Shown here in pieces: positions 62,235-64,000 of a DNA stretch of 64,000 nt. The DNA lies in NCBI RefSeq assembly GCF_008692195.1, contig NZ_RXOM01000014.1, positions 32,511-96,510 of the forward strand, in the 5' to 3' direction. A program made the position numbers and the translations under genes. Source of the DNA: Salegentibacter sp. R32. GTDB lineage: Bacteria > Bacteroidota > Bacteroidia > Flavobacteriales > Flavobacteriaceae. The notes under the pieces are model-generated. The model was given only the letters and a program-made list of their open reading frames with translations. It was not told the origin of the DNA and made no database searches. Numbering within the stretch: the stretch's first letter is position 1; each line of letters starts with the position of its first letter.

Positions 62235-62624
62235 ATGAAGAAACGTATCGACGCCGTAAAAGAATTTCATACTGCTTTTGGCTTAGGCTATAAAGAAGAA
62301 TTAACCGCTAGTTTGGGAGAAGCCAAAAATTTGCTCCGTTTTAACTTGATGAAAGAAGAAAACGAAGAATACCTGGAGGCTGCCAATAATAATGATATGG
62401 TAGAAGTAGCCGATGCGCTTGGCGATATGCTTTACATTCTCTGCGGAACGATTATCGAACACGGTATGCAGCATAAAATAGAAGAGGTGTTTGAAGAAAT
62501 ACAGCGCAGCAATATGAGCAAACTGGGCGCCGATGGAAAACCCATTTACCGTGAAGATGGAAAGGTTTTAAAAGGCCCTAATTATTTTAAACCCGATATT
62601 AAACAGATTTTAAAAAAGGAGTAA
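62235..62624 (+). CDS. MazG-like nucleoside triphosphate pyrophosphohydrolase
   Basis: 129 residues of the all-alpha NTP pyrophosphatase group. The Mg-binding motifs are visible as KEENEEYLEAA (ExxE, near residue 40) and EVADALGDMLYIL (ExxD, near 56-59). The C-terminal part SNMSKLGADGKPIYREDGKV is a typical phage/Bacteroidota-type tail. It would hydrolyse (d)NTPs to monophosphates, cleaning the pool. A terminator lies at 62683-62730. Confidence 0.88.
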   Translation: MKKRIDAVKEFHTAFGLGYKEELTASLGEAKNLLRFNLMKEENEEYLEAANNNDMVEVADALGDMLYILCGTIIEHGMQHKIEEVFEEIQRSNMSKLGADGKPIYREDGKVLKGPNYFKPDIKQILKKE

Positions 62625-62682
62625 GGTGTTGCCTGCGGCCGGGCTATCCGTTGCAAGTACGCAGTAAAACCATAAAAAAACT

Positions 62683-62730
62683 AAGCCTGGTAAAAGCTTC
62701 TTACGTCGCTCTTGCCAGGCTTGTTTTTTT
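62683..62730 (+). terminator. Terminator of the MazG-like gene
   Basis: Arms aagcctgg (62683-62690) and ccaggctt (62715-62722) followed by gttttttt; the long loop contains a further weak stem (aaagc..gctct). Confidence 0.7.
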
Positions 62731-62819
62731 AGATGCTTTTGCTTTACGGGCTTTTCACTGCTATCCCTAACACGGGGGGAGTTGGGTTTTTAGGTTTGTT
62801 ATCTAACGTTATTTTATAA

Positions 62820-63686
62820 CTATTTATAATTGTTTATTATTAATTCAGTTTTATGTTTCGATTCCTTTAATTTATACTTTTTAATTATTGTTTTTAATCC
62901 CTTTTCAAATTTTAAAGGGCCAAGCTTTTTTCTAAATTTTTGAACTTTTGTTAGCTTGGTTTCTTGAAAATCATATCCAAAATGATTTAAAAATGAAATT
63001 AGGATACAATGAAAACACTTTATTCTTTCCAGTCTATATCGTGGTTCTATTTTATTCATCCCATCAAAAAATACATAGATTGGTTGAATACATTCAATCA
63101 ACTCGTTTTTACGGGCTTCAAATAGATTAAAGCTAATTATTTTTTTGTCTTGAATCAAGCATTCGTAATACTGTCCAAATCTATTACGAAAAATATGATC
63201 GGATTGATTGTTTGCATCATAGTCCGAACCTTTAAATAAATCTACATCACTAACAACATCTGCAAATATCCGAAAATACCGAATCATTTCCATATCATCA
63301 CTTTCACTATTAGTGGTGTCTAAATACTCTAGATTATCTTCTATAAGTTTTATGTAAGCGAAGAAATTTAAAAATCTATAGACTGTTGTATCAATATAAT
63401 AGTTGTCAGTATAATAATTTCCATTTACATCAAGCCAATTTTCATCACAGTTCTTAGAGTAATTTTTAAGTCGGCTATTTAAAAGTTCAGCACTGTTTAA
63501 TAATTTGCTTTTAAATTGACCTATTATTTCTTTAATTTTTTTAGCCTGTTCATGTTTATAATTTTCTTCCAGTTGAAAAATATGAAATTTTCTATCAATT
63601 TTTGGTTTTAACCAATAAACCGTAATGAGCGAAGAAATTAGTCCTGTGCCACCAGCAATTAACGTCGTTATTAAAGAATCACTCAT
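62820..63686 (-). CDS. Hypothetical membrane-tethered helical protein
   Basis: 288 residues. One N-terminal membrane helix (LITTLIAGGTGLISSLITVY) is followed by a long charged helical domain (FHIFQLEENYKHEQAKKIKE; LEYLDTTNSESDDMEMIRYF) and a Lys-rich tail. AT-rich. I recognise no family. The layout, a single helix then a helical cytoplasmic body, is common among accessory proteins of defence islands, but no motif supports such a role. It is next to an IS1595-type transposase. Confidence 0.65.
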   Translation of the reverse strand: MSDSLITTLIAGGTGLISSLITVYWLKPKIDRKFHIFQLEENYKHEQAKKIKEIIGQFKSKLLNSAELLNSRLKNYSKNCDENWLDVNGNYYTDNYYIDTTVYRFLNFFAYIKLIEDNLEYLDTTNSESDDMEMIRYFRIFADVVSDVDLFKGSDYDANNQSDHIFRNRFGQYYECLIQDKKIISFNLFEARKNELIECIQPIYVFFDGMNKIEPRYRLERIKCFHCILISFLNHFGYDFQETKLTKVQKFRKKLGPLKFEKGLKTIIKKYKLKESKHKTELIINNYK

Positions 63687-63937
63687 TTTTAATTCTCGTT
63701 ATTGTTTTATGTACCTATCAGTTGAATATTAGTTGATAACTAAGATAAATAAAATTCTTAACTTTTAATCTTTCTTGGTCATCGGGGGAACTATAATGAC
63801 CCATAATAGCAGTTATTCGATTATAATATTCTTATCCAAAATATTTTTCATTCCAATTTTTAATTATCTCTTTATTGAATATCCGTAAACACTCATAACT
63901 CGATATTTTTTCTTATATTTACTTCAAAATCAATGGT

Positions 63938-64000
63938 ATGAATATATTCACGTTTACAGCACATTTTGATAGTGAGGAAGCTTGTCGGAACCATTTTAAA
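63938..64000 (+). mobile_element. Start of an IS1595-type transposase gene (cut by window end)
   Basis: The last 21 codons from ATG 63938 read MNIFTFTAHFDSEEACRNHF plus K. This matches the N-terminus of IS1595-family (ISXO2-like) transposases, in which an FxxEExCxxHF segment precedes a zinc ribbon. The rest is outside the window. A GGGGGAACTATAATGACCC string at 63785 might be the left end of the element, but I cannot confirm it without the right end. Confidence 0.55.

Noticed and set aside
62755..62819. Possible integron attC-like site (ctaacacgg ... ttatctaacgtt) before the orphan gene at 62820
   Set aside because: The core-like words are present, but I could not pair them into a proper attC stem, and no integrase or further cassettes are seen.

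Overview
This window looks like a chromosomal segment of a marine or soil-type Flavobacteriaceae bacterium (Bacteroidota). The grounds are low GC, absent Shine-Dalgarno sites, promoter -7 boxes of the TAnnTTTG type, several proteins with type IX secretion (T9SS) C-terminal sorting domains, typical Bacteroidota DUF families (DUF4230, DUF4260, DUF4450), a tRNA gene without an encoded CCA end, and spacers packed with short palindromic repeats. I cannot name the genus from sequence reading alone.

Region 1 (744-10101, all + strand) is an L-rhamnose catabolic cluster: a rhamnulose-1-phosphate aldolase/lactaldehyde dehydrogenase fusion, L-rhamnose isomerase, an FGGY rhamnulokinase-like kinase, an FMN-dependent L-lactate dehydrogenase and an NCS1-type permease. 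Together they would take rhamnose to DHAP and pyruvate. The genes sit 395-625 bp apart, and the gaps are filled with interspersed repeats.

Region 2 (10449-24517, all + strand) encodes exported enzymes for pectin, especially rhamnogalacturonan: GH28, a DUF4450 (alpha/alpha)6 protein, a Tat-exported beta-propeller hydrolase, a six-hairpin lipoprotein, a PL22 oligogalacturonate lyase, a GH106 rhamnosidase and a GH105 unsaturated uronyl hydrolase. It supplies rhamnose to region 1 and oligouronides to general uronate catabolism. No SusC/SusD pair or regulator is inside the window.

Region 3 (24583-43314, - strand) is an approximately 18.7 kb island holding a giant 2304-residue PKD-domain T9SS protein followed by six tandem, mosaic, approximately 585-residue T9SS surface proteins. 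The island is bracketed by a direct repeat of about 383 bp: the 3' end plus terminator of the GH105 gene at the left, and a diverged truncated copy at the right. This suggests insertion by recombination at GH105 and possible excision. The six paralogues carry shuffled sequence blocks, as expected for gene conversion or a surface-variation locus.

Region 4 (43700-64000) is mixed: a small secreted protein behind a perfect inverted repeat, an SDR enzyme, three AT-rich orphan genes next to tRNA-Leu(UAG), an M20 dipeptidase, and a DUF748 protein. It also holds a striking two-gene unit (an SbnA-like PLP enzyme fused to an FAD/NAD(P)-binding module, then a Y4yA-type PLP decarboxylase) followed by a DUF421 gene, with a perfect inverted repeat just before its TTG start. 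After that come a YdjM-like membrane hydrolase, a membrane-anchored MutS-like ATPase, an overlapping DUF4260-DUF4230-pirin-MmcQ operon, a cyclase-family protein, a MazG-like pyrophosphohydrolase, an orphan membrane-tethered protein, and the first 21 codons of an IS1595-type transposase cut by the window end.

The most interesting items are the bracketed mosaic T9SS array, the PLP-FAD fusion operon, and a small palindrome that has repeatedly inserted into the loops of another intergenic hairpin family.
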